Of a DNA stretch of 64,000 nt, positions 56,114 through 64,000 are shown piece after piece; position 1 is the stretch's first letter; each line of letters starts with the position of its first letter. The stretch covers positions 124,001-188,000 of the forward strand of contig JACKIB010000010.1 in the NCBI GenBank assembly GCA_020638695.1, written 5' to 3'. The position numbers and the translations under genes are program-made. The notes under the pieces are model-generated. The model had not been told where the DNA came from and did not search any database. It worked only from the letters and a program-made list of their open reading frames with translations. The DNA comes from Planctomycetota bacterium. GTDB taxonomy: Bacteria > Planctomycetota > UBA1135 > UBA2386.

Positions 56114-56791
56114 ATGAATCGATCGAAGGACAACACGGGGCTGCTTCCGTTCCCTCGCATGAACTGGGGCGGTCGGCGCAAGGGTGCGGGTCGCAAACCG
56201 AAAGGTGACAGGGCCGGGGTGTCGCACCGGAGTCGTGCGGCATTGGCCTCGCGCTTTCCGGTTCACGTGACTACACGGTTGATGCGTGGGCTGCCTTCGT
56301 TGCGCAGCCACGGCGTGTACGCGGTGCTGCGCGCGGCGTTCGCCATGGGTTGCGACCGCAAGGACTTTCGGTTGGTGCACTACTCCGTGCAGGGCAACCA
56401 CCTGCACATGATCGTCGAGGCGAATGACCGCTCGTGCTTGTCGCGCGGCATGCAGGGTTTGTTGGTCCGCATCGCTCGGGCCCTGAATCGCCTGTGGCGG
56501 CGCGTAGGCAAGGTGTTCGCCGACCGCTACCACGACCACATCCTGCGCACGCCGCGCGAGGTGCGGCACGCGTTGGCCTACGTGCTGAACAACGCCCGGC
56601 GCCACGGTGTGCGGCTGGCCCGGGAGATCGACTGGTTCACCTCGGGATGCTGGTTCGACGGCTGGCGCGAGAAGCTGAGCAGTAGCGTGCCTTCAGGCTT
56701 CGCCAGGCCGGTCGCGCGTGCGCGCAATTGGCTACTGAACGTCGGCTGGCGGCGGCACGGATTGATCAGTCAACACGAGGTCCCTGGCTGA
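56114..56791 (+). CDS. RAYT (REP-associated tyrosine transposase, Y1/TnpA-REP type)
   Basis: 225 aa from the ATG at 56114 (the upstream in-frame ATG at 56066 adds 16 residues without family character). Contains GGRRKGAGRKPKGDRAGVSHRSR, the basic N-terminus common in these proteins, then the HUH motif in VQGNHLHMIVEAND, a catalytic Tyr region (VFADRYHDHIL, AYVLNNARRHG) and a C-terminal basic tail. RAYTs are single-copy, domesticated relatives of IS200/IS605 transposases that mobilise or act on short palindromic REP sequences. Palindromes flank this gene (55861 and 56851) and could be its substrates. The gene lies between the box cluster and the fumarase gene. Confidence 0.9.
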   Translation: MNRSKDNTGLLPFPRMNWGGRRKGAGRKPKGDRAGVSHRSRAALASRFPVHVTTRLMRGLPSLRSHGVYAVLRAAFAMGCDRKDFRLVHYSVQGNHLHMIVEANDRSCLSRGMQGLLVRIARALNRLWRRVGKVFADRYHDHILRTPREVRHALAYVLNNARRHGVRLAREIDWFTSGCWFDGWREKLSSSVPSGFARPVARARNWLLNVGWRRHGLISQHEVPG

Positions 56792-57163
56792 CGCCGCACC
56801 AGCGCACCTCTCGACACACTCCCACACCAAGACTCCCCTCACTCCCCTCACTCCCCTCGCGGCCCCGTCGGCATCGGCTTCGGTCGCAACTTGCCCATGC
56901 CCGAAGCCGATGCCGACGGGGTCGTGAGGGGAGCCCTCGCGGCTTCAGAGGTTGAGGCTGAGAGAGCTCAGGGCCGAGGAGACACCCCCAAACCCCCAAA
57001 ACCCCCCACAACCAGTCTCGCCACTGTCGCGGATAGACTCCACCCGACCGCGACGGGCTCCCGGCGACATCCACGCGCGACCGAGTTTCGGTTGCGCAAG
57101 TACCCGCTGGCGTCGTCGAACGTCGCATTCAACCAGAGCCTGCCCAGACCCCTGCCCAGAGCC
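56792..57163. other. Gene-free interval with palindrome and C-rich tract
   Basis: 372 bp after the RAYT gene. It holds three CTCCCCTCA-type 9-nt repeats (56833-56859), a large hairpin (56851-56933, listed separately) and an A/C-rich tract at 56984-57007, whose opposite strand has three runs of five or six G. The fumarase promoter should be in the last 100 bp. Confidence 0.5.
56851..56933. repeat. Large REP/BIME-like palindrome next to the RAYT gene
   Basis: A perfect 21-bp inverted repeat (56863-56883 with 56901-56921, beginning CCCCGTCGGCATCGG) around a 17-nt loop. An outer 8-bp stem CTCCCCTC (56851-56858) pairs with GAGGGGAG (56926-56933). Perfect pairing of this length 60 bp after a RAYT stop strongly suggests a REP-type substrate or its end structure; it may also terminate the RAYT transcript. 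Confidence 0.8.
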
Positions 57164-58771
57164 ATGTCGGACTACATCGGGATGTTGCCCCTCGGACCGG
57201 ATCAGACGCCGTTCCGTCGCCTCACCACGGACCACGTCGAGACGCTCGACCTCGGCGGACGACGGGTCCTGCGGGTCGACCCGCAGGCGTTGACGTTGCT
57301 CGCCAAGACCGCGATGGCGGACATCGCGCACCTGTTCCGCCCCGGGCACCTGTCGCAGCTGCGGGCGATTCTCGACGACCCGGAGGCGACCGACAACGAC
57401 CGCTTCGTGGCGCTGGAGCTGCTCAAGAACGCGAACATCTCGGCCTCCCGCGTGCTGCCGTCGTGCCAGGACACCGGCACGGCGATCGTGATGGCCAAGA
57501 AGGGCGAGGACGTCTACACCGGCGCCGACGACGAGGCGGCGCTGGCTGAGGGGATCGCACGCACGTACTTGGAGTCGAACCTCCGGTACTCGCAGCTGGC
57601 GCCGCTGACGATGTACGAGGAGAAGAACACCGGCAACAACCTGCCGGCGCAGATCGAGATCTACAGCAAGCGCGGCGGCAGCTACGAGTTCTTGTTCATG
57701 GCCAAGGGCGGCGGATCGGCCAACAAGTCGTTCCTCTACCAGCAGACCAAGGCGGTGCTCAACCCGAAGTCCCTGTTGGCCTTCCTCGACGAGAAGATGC
57801 GCTCGCTCGGCACGGCCGCGTGTCCGCCGTACCACCTCGCGATCGTCATCGGCGGCACCTCGGCGGAGTTCAACCTCAAGGTCGTGAAGCTGGCGAGTGC
57901 GCGCTACCTCGACACGCTGCCGACTGCCGGAAGCCTGCTGGGGCACGGTTTCCGCGACCTCGAACTGGAGCAGCAGGTGCTCGAGCTCTCGCGCAAGAAC
58001 GGCATCGGGGCGCAGTTCGGCGGCAAGTACTTCTGCCACGACGTGCGGGTGATCCGGCTACCGCGGCACGGGGCCTCTTGCCCGATCGGGATCGGCGTGT
58101 CGTGCTCGGCCGATCGCCAGGCGCTCGGCAAGATCACCGCGGAAGGCGTGTTCGTCGAGCAGCTCGAGGAGAACCCGGCGCGCTTCCTGCCCGAGGTCAC
58201 CGACGACCAGCTCGATGACAAGGTGGTGAGAATCGCCCTCGACCAGCCGATGGATCAACTGCGCCAGACGCTGTCGCGCTACCCGATCCGCACTCGCTTG
58301 TCGCTGACCGGTCCGATCGTCGTGGCGCGCGATATCGCCCACGCCAAGCTCAAGGAGCGGATCGAACGGGGGGAGGGGCTGCCGCAGTACTTCAAGGACC
58401 ACATCGTCTACTACGCGGGCCCGGCCAAGACGCCGGCCGGCTACGCATCCGGCTCTTTTGGTCCAACCACCGCGGGGCGCATGGACAGCTACGTCGATCT
58501 GTTCCAGCAACACGGTGGAAGTCTGGTGATGCTGGCGAAGGGAAACCGCTCGCGGCAGGTGACCGACGCGTGCCGCGCGCACGGCGGGTTCTACCTGGGG
58601 TCGATCGGCGGGCCGGCCGCTCGGCTGGCGAAGGACAGCATCCGCAAGGTGGAGGTGATCGAGTACGAGGAACTCGGCATGGAGGCGATCTGGCGAATCG
58701 AGGTCGTCGACTTCCCGGCGTTCATCGTGATCGATGACAAGGGCAACGACTTCTTCGCGCAGCTCACCTGA
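57164..58771 (+). CDS. fumA: Fumarate hydratase, class I (iron-sulfur)
   Basis: 535 aa from the ATG at 57164. Class I fumarases reversibly hydrate fumarate to malate with a [4Fe-4S] cluster held by three cysteines. Candidates are Cys in LPSCQDTGTA, in KYFCHDVRV and in GVSCSADRQ. The N-terminal domain (about 1-330) continues into the C-terminal beta domain (LSLTGPIVVARDIAHAKLKERI, YYAGPAKTPAGYASGSFGPTTAGRMDSYVD, YLGSIGGPAARLAKD), so this is the single-chain form and not the split FumA/B-type. No operon partner; the gene converges with the histidine kinase. A cytoplasmic TCA-cycle enzyme, oxygen-sensitive in other bacteria. Confidence 0.96.
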   Translation: MSDYIGMLPLGPDQTPFRRLTTDHVETLDLGGRRVLRVDPQALTLLAKTAMADIAHLFRPGHLSQLRAILDDPEATDNDRFVALELLKNANISASRVLPSCQDTGTAIVMAKKGEDVYTGADDEAALAEGIARTYLESNLRYSQLAPLTMYEEKNTGNNLPAQIEIYSKRGGSYEFLFMAKGGGSANKSFLYQQTKAVLNPKSLLAFLDEKMRSLGTAACPPYHLAIVIGGTSAEFNLKVVKLASARYLDTLPTAGSLLGHGFRDLELEQQVLELSRKNGIGAQFGGKYFCHDVRVIRLPRHGASCPIGIGVSCSADRQALGKITAEGVFVEQLEENPARFLPEVTDDQLDDKVVRIALDQPMDQLRQTLSRYPIRTRLSLTGPIVVARDIAHAKLKERIERGEGLPQYFKDHIVYYAGPAKTPAGYASGSFGPTTAGRMDSYVDLFQQHGGSLVMLAKGNRSRQVTDACRAHGGFYLGSIGGPAARLAKDSIRKVEVIEYEELGMEAIWRIEVVDFPAFIVIDDKGNDFFAQLT

Positions 58772-58871
58772 GGACCCACCCGCCGCGCGCTGTCACGCCG
58801 CAAACTTCCCGGCGTCTGCTTCGTTCGGAATGGTCGCGCTGAGCGACTCTCCGACACACGTGCCTCTGCAT

Positions 58872-60710
58872 TCACCCGCCGACTTGGGTGCTGACTCGCT
58901 CGCGCTCCGCCGGGGCGTCGATGATCGACCACGGCAGCGTGACGATGAACAGCGCCCCGCCTGACTCGCTCTGCTCGCAGCGCACTTCGCCGCCGTGGGT
59001 GGTGGCGATCTCGGTGCAGATCGCCAGGCCCAAGCCGACGCCGGGTGGCTTCTCGGTGAGGATGTCGCCACCCTGCACGAAGCGCTCGAACACGCGACGG
59101 CGCATGTCCTCGTCGGGAATCCCGGGCCCTTGGTCCTCGATGTGCAGTTCGATACCCAGTTCGCCGTCGCGCAGCAGCACGGTGACGTCCGAATCCGGTG
59201 GCGTGAACTTGTGCACGTTGTCCAGCAGCTGCTCGATCAGCTGCTGGATCGCGGGGCGGTCGCCGAGGCACGTGTTGGCTTGGCTGGTCACCTGGAAGGT
59301 GACCCGGCGTCCGTGGCCCTTGCCGCGGCGGAACGCGGCGAGCGTCTCTTCGACCGCGGTCGGCAGGTCGAAGGCTTCCACCTTGTGGCACGAAAGCGCG
59401 GCCTCGACCTCGGTCCACTTCAACATCTGTGTCAGCAGTCCGGTCAGCCGTTCGGTCTCGTTCTCGATGATCGAAAGGAACTCCTGCCGCGTCTCGGCCT
59501 CGTCGTCTCCGCCGTGGTGCAGGAGGATCTCGGACGACGACGAGATGCTGGTGATCGGGGTGCGCAGTTCGTGGCTGGCGCTGACCAGGAAGTTCCGCTG
59601 CACCTGGTTGGCCCACTCGAGTTCGTTCTTCTGCTGCTGCAGCACCTCGGCCTTGTGTCGCACGTCGTTCACCAGCTGCCGCACGTGCTGCGTCATGTGG
59701 TTGAACGCCCGCCCCAACTGCACCGTCTCCTGGGTGCCGGATTCGGATACCACGGTATCGAGGTCGCCGCCCGCCACGTCGTCGGCTGCGGACACCAGGT
59801 CGCGCAGCGGACCGGTGAGTCGACGCGAGATCCAGATGCCGAGCAGGGCGGCGACCGCAGCGGCGAGGGTGCCGAACTTGATCGCCAGGGTCGAGAGGTG
59901 GCCTTCGAGTGCGATCAGGTCGGTGGCCGAGTTCGACAGCACGATCTGTCCGGTGGCGCCGAACGGGCGCGTCAGCGCGAACCGGTCGATGTCGCTGGCG
60001 CGGATGCGCTGCACGTTTCGGTGGCTGGCCACGCCGGCGGCGAGAAGCTTGGCGGCGGCTTCGGGCTCGACGGAAGTCGCATCGGCCATCGACCAAGCGA
60101 CCGCCTTCTGCCCGCGAGTCACGAGCACGTCGATGCCGATCGCCTCGCGGAATTCCGTGGCGAGCCGCGCATCGACCCGCTCGCCCGCGAGGATCACCCC
60201 GACCAAGCGTTCGCCGATCTCGGTGCGCACCGTCACCGGGGCCGCGCCGGCGAGGAACGGACCGTGGTCGTCCGTGAGGATGCCCGAGTAGCGCTGTCCG
60301 CCGAGCGCGATTCGGATCGCCGACGCGAGTTGTGCGTCTGGATTTGCCCCCGCTCCGGCGGTGTGTGCGAGCAGCTTGCCCTCCGCATTGGTCAGCACCA
60401 CGAAGCGCCCTTCGAGGCTCGGTTGCGCCTCGCGCGCACACACCGCCGCGGTTTCCCGATCGCCGAGCTCCAGGGTCGACTTGACGTGCGCGGTCTCCGC
60501 AACCGACGCGACCATCGCCTCCAGGAAGCGAGTCCGGCTGGTCAGATAGCGGTCGAAGCTGCGGCTGGCGGCCTCCAGCCGCTGGTCGACGGTGGTCTGC
60601 GCCACTTCACCGAGCACCGAGCGGATCCCGTACATCATCCAGAGCATCGAGATCGATACCACGGCACCCATGCCGAACAGGATTCGAACTCGCAGCGAAA
60701 GGAACTGCAC
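58872..60710 (-). CDS. Transmembrane sensor histidine kinase
   Basis: 612 aa from a GTG at 60710. A membrane helix near residues 8-27, an extracytoplasmic CACHE-like sensor (about 30-275), and a second helix (about 277-298) lead to a HAMP domain (SRRLTGPLRDLVSAADDVAGGDLDT). A coiled-coil linker follows, then HisKA (SASHELRTPITSISSSSEIL, phospho-acceptor His) and HATPase_c with N box (LLDNVHKF), G1 (EDQGPGIP) and G2 (GVGLGLAI). No response regulator lies beside it, so the partner is elsewhere. It starts 2 bp after the stop of the gene at 60713, so the two are co-transcribed. The signal sensed is unknown. Confidence 0.93.
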   Translation of the reverse strand: MQFLSLRVRILFGMGAVVSISMLWMMYGIRSVLGEVAQTTVDQRLEAASRSFDRYLTSRTRFLEAMVASVAETAHVKSTLELGDRETAAVCAREAQPSLEGRFVVLTNAEGKLLAHTAGAGANPDAQLASAIRIALGGQRYSGILTDDHGPFLAGAAPVTVRTEIGERLVGVILAGERVDARLATEFREAIGIDVLVTRGQKAVAWSMADATSVEPEAAAKLLAAGVASHRNVQRIRASDIDRFALTRPFGATGQIVLSNSATDLIALEGHLSTLAIKFGTLAAAVAALLGIWISRRLTGPLRDLVSAADDVAGGDLDTVVSESGTQETVQLGRAFNHMTQHVRQLVNDVRHKAEVLQQQKNELEWANQVQRNFLVSASHELRTPITSISSSSEILLHHGGDDEAETRQEFLSIIENETERLTGLLTQMLKWTEVEAALSCHKVEAFDLPTAVEETLAAFRRGKGHGRRVTFQVTSQANTCLGDRPAIQQLIEQLLDNVHKFTPPDSDVTVLLRDGELGIELHIEDQGPGIPDEDMRRRVFERFVQGGDILTEKPPGVGLGLAICTEIATTHGGEVRCEQSESGGALFIVTLPWSIIDAPAERERVSTQVGG

Positions 60711-60712
60711 GG

Positions 60713-61393
60713 TCAGTACTTGTCGCGGTAGCGCTTGCCGAACTTGTTGCGGTGGGCGACCAGCTTCTTGGTCTCGTGCACCGTGAAATCGTGGCGGGCG
60801 TCGTGGTCGGTCTCACACCGGACCGCCTTTGTGGCTTCGCCGCCCAGCTGGTGCCACACCCGAAGCGAGTGGGTCCCCGGCGGGATTCCGGTGACCGTGT
60901 ACCAACCATCCGAGTCGGTCACCGCGAAGTAGGGGTTCTGCAGCACGACGATCGCGGCAGACATCTTGGGGTGGATGTTGCAGTGGATCTGCACCAGACC
61001 GGTTCGCGCGAAGCGGACTCGCCGCGTCTCGCCGCGGCCGGATTGTGCGAACCGGACCTCCGGGGTGGCGTCGGCGCGGACGAACAGTGCCGCATCGCGC
61101 AGGAAGAACGAGCCGTGGGGCCGCCATCCCGTGTCGCCGGTGTCGAGGTAGCTCACCGCGGTGTAGCCCCACACTTCGACGTTGTCGAACCAGCGCCGTC
61201 CCGCAGGAGCGCCGGTGGTCGTCGGTGTCGTGTCGGACCCCAGCGAAGGCACGGAGTCTTCGGTCAGCTCGATACGCCGCGGCGGCGTCTGGGCGCCGCC
61301 CGGGGTCGAGACGCAAGGGTGCCAGAGCAGCCCGAGCAGCGTGGCCGATGCCCGGAGGGGCCTGCGTCTGGGGGCGGATGGACCGGCGAACAC
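60713..61393 (-). pseudogene. Apparent porin-cupredoxin deletion chimera
   Basis: 226 aa from a GTG at 61393, with a signal peptide. Residues about 68-110 (WFDNVEVWGYTAVSYLDTGDTGW...FFLRDAALFVRADATPEVRF) look like the first strands of an outer-membrane beta-barrel porin. At about 115-125 the sequence switches to the C-terminal half of a periplasmic cupredoxin: GLVQIHCNIHPKMSAAIVVLQNPYFAVTDSDGWYTVTGIPPGTHSLRVWH, with the copper motif C-x2-H-x2-M. The upstream His ligand and first strands of the cupredoxin, and nearly all of the porin, are missing. An in-frame deletion joining two adjacent genes explains this best. A genuine small fusion protein is the alternative. Confidence 0.65.
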
Positions 61394-61762
61394 GCTCTAG
61401 CATCGACCCCGTGGGCTGCGGCGCTTGACCGTCGGGCGACCCGCGGGATCCCCCTACAGTGGTCCGGTGCAGGTTTGCGATCCCGCGGTGGCATTGGTGG
61501 GAGAGGGCCCTGGCGGGTCGGTCCCCTGCGACCACGGGCGGGGTGGTAGGCCGCCGGTGGCCCGAAGATGTGCAGGTGGATCGCTGGAAACCCTTTCCTG
61601 AGAGACTCTTCTCGCGCTATTTTTGCGCCCGCTGGCCGTGACCCTCTGCGGCCAACCCTCGCACCACGCCGACAGCGACGACTCGGGACGTCGCGTGATG
61701 CAGTCGGGCCGCCTCCGCCGAGCGGAAACGGTCTCGACGGGGTTTCGTATCGATTTCAAGAA
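61394..61762. other. Gene-free divergent interval
   Basis: 369 bp between the chimera (minus) and the small sigma-like gene (plus). No convincing gene. It should hold both promoters. Confidence 0.4.
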
Positions 61763-62209
61763 ATGTGGCGAATGCGTCTCGAATCGCTCGTCGATTCGTG
61801 CGCTTCGGTCCACCTATTGCTCCCGACTTCTCCCGTGTTCTCGACCCAAGGTACGTCCATCGACCGACCCGAACTCGCCCCGGTGGCGAGCGGGGATGGA
61901 CCGTACGCACTCGCCTTCCTGAACCTCTACCGCGTCTACCGTGAGACGCTGTCCGACCTGGAGCGGGACGTCCTCTGGCGCGTCGAGGTCGAGCGCCAGT
62001 CGTACGAGGCGGCGGGTCGGGAAACGGGCCTGGATCGGCCCGCGGTGGCGCGCACGGTATTCGAAGCGCGGAGCAAGCTGCAGCAGCGGATGACGCCGAC
62101 CGAGTCGCTGTTGCGCGAGTCGCGAAACCGCCCGGTGCTCGACGGCCAGCGAGTCTCGGATCCGCGGCTCAGCGGCCTGCGGGAAGGCGCCGAACCGACT
62201 CGATCTTGA
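61763..62209 (+). CDS. Small sigma-region-4-like helix-turn-helix protein
   Basis: 148 aa from the ATG at 61763; an ATG at 61772 is also possible, and the start is uncertain. Residues about 55-110 (PYALAFLNLYRVYRETLSDLERDVLWRVEVERQSYEAAGRETGLDRPAVARTVFEARSKLQQRM) resemble sigma region 4: an LSDLERDVLWR helix leading into a helix-turn-helix. No region 2 is present, so it could be a truncated sigma factor or a sigma-4-like regulator. The C-terminus overlaps the end of the convergent cyclophilin gene by 41 nt, which is unusual and lowers confidence in the last residues. Confidence 0.6.
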   Translation: MWRMRLESLVDSCASVHLLLPTSPVFSTQGTSIDRPELAPVASGDGPYALAFLNLYRVYRETLSDLERDVLWRVEVERQSYEAAGRETGLDRPAVARTVFEARSKLQQRMTPTESLLRESRNRPVLDGQRVSDPRLSGLREGAEPTRS

Positions 62210-63053
62210 TCGGATCGATCGGACGATTCGTCTGCGCGTCGGTCTTCGCCTGCTCGATCTTGTCGACTACGTCCATCCCGGTGACCACCCGCCCGAACAC
62301 GGTGTGCTTCCCGTTGAGGTATGCGTTGTCGACCATGTTGATGAAGAACTGCGACCCATTGGTGTCCGGCCCGGCGTTGGCCATCGCGAGGGTGCCGCGC
62401 AGCATCTTGTGGGACGGCACGTCGTTCTTCCGGTAGCGGTAGCCCATGCTCTCGTACACCTCCAGCACCGTGAGTTCGTCGAGGGCCGCGTTGAGCTGGG
62501 CCCGCTTCGCGTCGAGCGATTTCTGATCCTTGATGCCGAGCTTCTTGTAGAGCGTGCCGCCGACGATTCGCTGAAAGTCACGCTGCGAGCGGATCAGCAG
62601 GCAGGGGTTCGGCCGACCCTTGGTCACCGCCTTCAACTTGTGTAGTCCCAACGACTCGGCGTTGATCTCGTCCTCGAACGTGTAGCCGATCCGCCCCCCT
62701 CCGGTGCCGTCGACGCAGCCTCCCTGGGCCATGAACTTGGGGATCACCCGATGGAACACCAAGCCGTCGTAGAAGTGCCGCTTGGTCTTCTTGCCGGTCT
62801 TCGGGTCGAGGAACTCCTTGGTGCCCTCGGCCAGGCCGAGGAAGTTCGCCACCGTCTTCGGGGCCTCGCTGGCGAACAGCTCCACCTCGATGTTGCCCAG
62901 CGACGTCTTGATCATCGCCCGGGGGTTGGGCACCTTCGCGGCCTGCGACGTCGGGGCGGTCGCGCTCTTGCCTGGGACCTGCTTGTCGACCGCCTTCTGG
63001 GCGGGCAGCATTGCGGCGAGCGAGGTGAGCACGATCGGAATGGAGAAGCGCAT
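62169..63053 (-). CDS. Secreted cyclophilin-type peptidyl-prolyl isomerase
   Basis: 294 aa from the ATG at 63053, which starts a signal peptide cut after LPAQ. The cyclophilin fold covers about residues 45-290: IKTSLGNIEVELFASEAPKTVANFLGLAEG, YDGLVFHRVIPKFMAQGGCVDGTGGGRIGYTFEDE, LRGTLAMANAGPDTNGSQFFINMVDNAYLNGKHTVFGRVVTGMDVVDKI. The catalytic Arg (FHR) and the QFFI motif are intact. A helical insert of about 75 residues (KAVTKGRPNPCLL...SMGYRYRKND) separates the two halves and is longer than in typical PpiA. It should assist folding of exported proteins. Divergent from the propeller gene at 63131. Confidence 0.94.
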   Translation of the reverse strand: MRFSIPIVLTSLAAMLPAQKAVDKQVPGKSATAPTSQAAKVPNPRAMIKTSLGNIEVELFASEAPKTVANFLGLAEGTKEFLDPKTGKKTKRHFYDGLVFHRVIPKFMAQGGCVDGTGGGRIGYTFEDEINAESLGLHKLKAVTKGRPNPCLLIRSQRDFQRIVGGTLYKKLGIKDQKSLDAKRAQLNAALDELTVLEVYESMGYRYRKNDVPSHKMLRGTLAMANAGPDTNGSQFFINMVDNAYLNGKHTVFGRVVTGMDVVDKIEQAKTDAQTNRPIDPIKIESVRRLPAGR

Positions 63054-63130
63054 GCGCGCAGCGTAGCACGGGCCGCGGCGCCGCGGGCCGTGATCCGAGA
63101 AGCTGGTCAAGTCGGCTGCGGCGCAGGAAG

Positions 63131-64000
63131 ATGGCCTGCTCACCCGAAACGCCGGAGGTCCGCTTGCGCCCACGACGCCTGACGATCGATGCTCCTCTCG
63201 CCCACCCGCTCGATGCCCCGCCGGCTGTTGCCCTGTCGCTGGCGGCATCGACGCTGGTGACGTTGTCGCTCGTGGCTGCGGGTCTGCCGGCGCAGGCGCA
63301 GGAGACCATGCCACCCGTCGCGCGCATGGCGGCGTATGCCGAACACTGCGCCAAGGTCGAGCGCTCGCCGTTCCGTAGCGTGCGCTGGCAGTTCCTCGGA
63401 CCCACCAACGTCAGTGGCCGCGTCACCGACGTCGCGCCGGTGGCACCTCGCGGCAGGAGCTACACCACCTACGTCGCGACCGCGTCCGGTGGGGTGTGGA
63501 AGACCGACGACGACGGGCACACCTTCCGCCCGGTGTTCGAGCACGCCGCGTCCACCTCGATCGGGGACGTGACGGTTGCGCCGTCCGACCCGAATACCGT
63601 CTGGGTGGGTACCGGAGAGTCGAATGTGTTCCGCAGCTCGATGGCGGGCGCCGGCGTCTACCGGTCGAGTGATGCCGGGCGGACCTGGCAGCACATGGGA
63701 CTCGAGGCAACGCACACGATCGCGCGGATCGTGATCCATCCGACCGACCCGAACACCGTGTGGGTGGCGGCCTCGGGGCACGAATGGACGGACAATCCGG
63801 AGCGCGGAGTGTTCAAGACCGCCGACGGTGGGAAGACGTGGCAGCGGGTCCTGTTCGTCGACGAGCGCACCGGTGCGATCGATCTGGTGATCGACCCGGC
63901 GCATCCCGACACGCTGTATGCAGCGACGTGGCAGCGCATCAGAAGGCGCTGGAACGACCCGCGCAACGAGCCTGGGTACGACAAGAGCGGCGTCCACAAG
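63131..64000 (+). CDS. Secreted GH74/sortilin-type beta-propeller protein (partial)
   Basis: 290 codons from the ATG at 63131 to the right edge. An n-region of about 30 residues precedes a hydrophobic signal segment ending AQAQE; a later GTG could be the true start. Asp-box motifs recur (KTDDDGHTF, SSDAGRTW, TADGGKTW) with WQFLGPTNVSGRVTDV at the start of the first blade. It resembles the N-terminal part of the protein at 22640 (SIGPAGMSGRVVAIDAV, TTDGGKHW, NPERGLFRTT against NPERGVFKTA), so they are paralogues. The C-terminal part is outside the window. Confidence 0.88.
   Translation, partial: MACSPETPEVRLRPRRLTIDAPLAHPLDAPPAVALSLAASTLVTLSLVAAGLPAQAQETMPPVARMAAYAEHCAKVERSPFRSVRWQFLGPTNVSGRVTDVAPVAPRGRSYTTYVATASGGVWKTDDDGHTFRPVFEHAASTSIGDVTVAPSDPNTVWVGTGESNVFRSSMAGAGVYRSSDAGRTWQHMGLEATHTIARIVIHPTDPNTVWVAASGHEWTDNPERGVFKTADGGKTWQRVLFVDERTGAIDLVIDPAHPDTLYAATWQRIRRRWNDPRNEPGYDKSGVHK

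Noticed and set aside
56833..56859. CTCCCCTCA repeats as a CRISPR-like array
   Set aside because: Units are 9 nt and contiguous with no spacers, and there are no cas genes.

Overview
The window is high-GC DNA, very probably from a planctomycete. I infer this from extracytoplasmic-function (ECF) sigma factors paired with large Ser/Thr kinases, kinases ending in formylglycine-generating-enzyme (FGE)-like domains, a sigma factor fused through a membrane helix to carboxypeptidase-regulatory-like domains, GH74/sortilin-type propellers and many large secreted proteins of unknown function. No rRNA, tRNA or CRISPR array was seen.

Layout. 1-31.5 kb and 31.5-35.6 kb are chromosomal genes: a secreted LamG/polysaccharide-lyase-like protein cut by the left edge; an ECF sigma/kinase-TPR pair; two tandem secreted paralogues; a di-CxxCH cytochrome; a secreted two-module protein; a second sigma factor with two overlapping kinase-FGE genes; a squalene-cyclase-like repeat protein; two small palindromic repeats in front of a lipoprotein hydrolase; a large beta-propeller protein; a membrane-anchored carboxypeptidase-regulatory protein; an FHA-GAF-cyclase; a further ECF factor; the membrane-tethered sigma fusion; and a DUF5685-type protein.

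36-51.6 kb is an accessory island built around a huge RHS/YD-repeat gene. That gene carries three lesions: a 4 x 7-nt repeat that puts the start codon out of frame, a one-base frameshift, and an IS4-family insertion between the RHS core and the toxin-like tip. Around it lie an overlapping possible immunity gene, an intact IS66 beside an inverted remnant of another IS66, a truncated IS1380, an orphan HEAT-repeat gene, 214-bp direct repeats, a second RHS-core fragment and a broken TPR gene. Base composition falls in the tip and its partner gene.

51.6-55.9 kb is an aerobic benzoyl-CoA epoxidation (box) cluster: boxC, boxB and a thioredoxin-like [2Fe-2S] ferredoxin overlap on the minus strand. 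boxR (HTH plus shikimate-kinase-like domain) is divergent. The shared promoter region holds repeated GCACTATA motifs and a TGCA-N6-TGCA site over a promoter that predicts a leaderless boxR mRNA. BoxA and benzoate-CoA ligase are not in the window.

56-64 kb holds a RAYT-type transposase flanked by palindromes, a class I fumarase, a sensor histidine kinase preceded by what looks like a porin-cupredoxin deletion chimera, a small sigma-4-like protein, a secreted cyclophilin, and a second propeller protein cut by the right edge.
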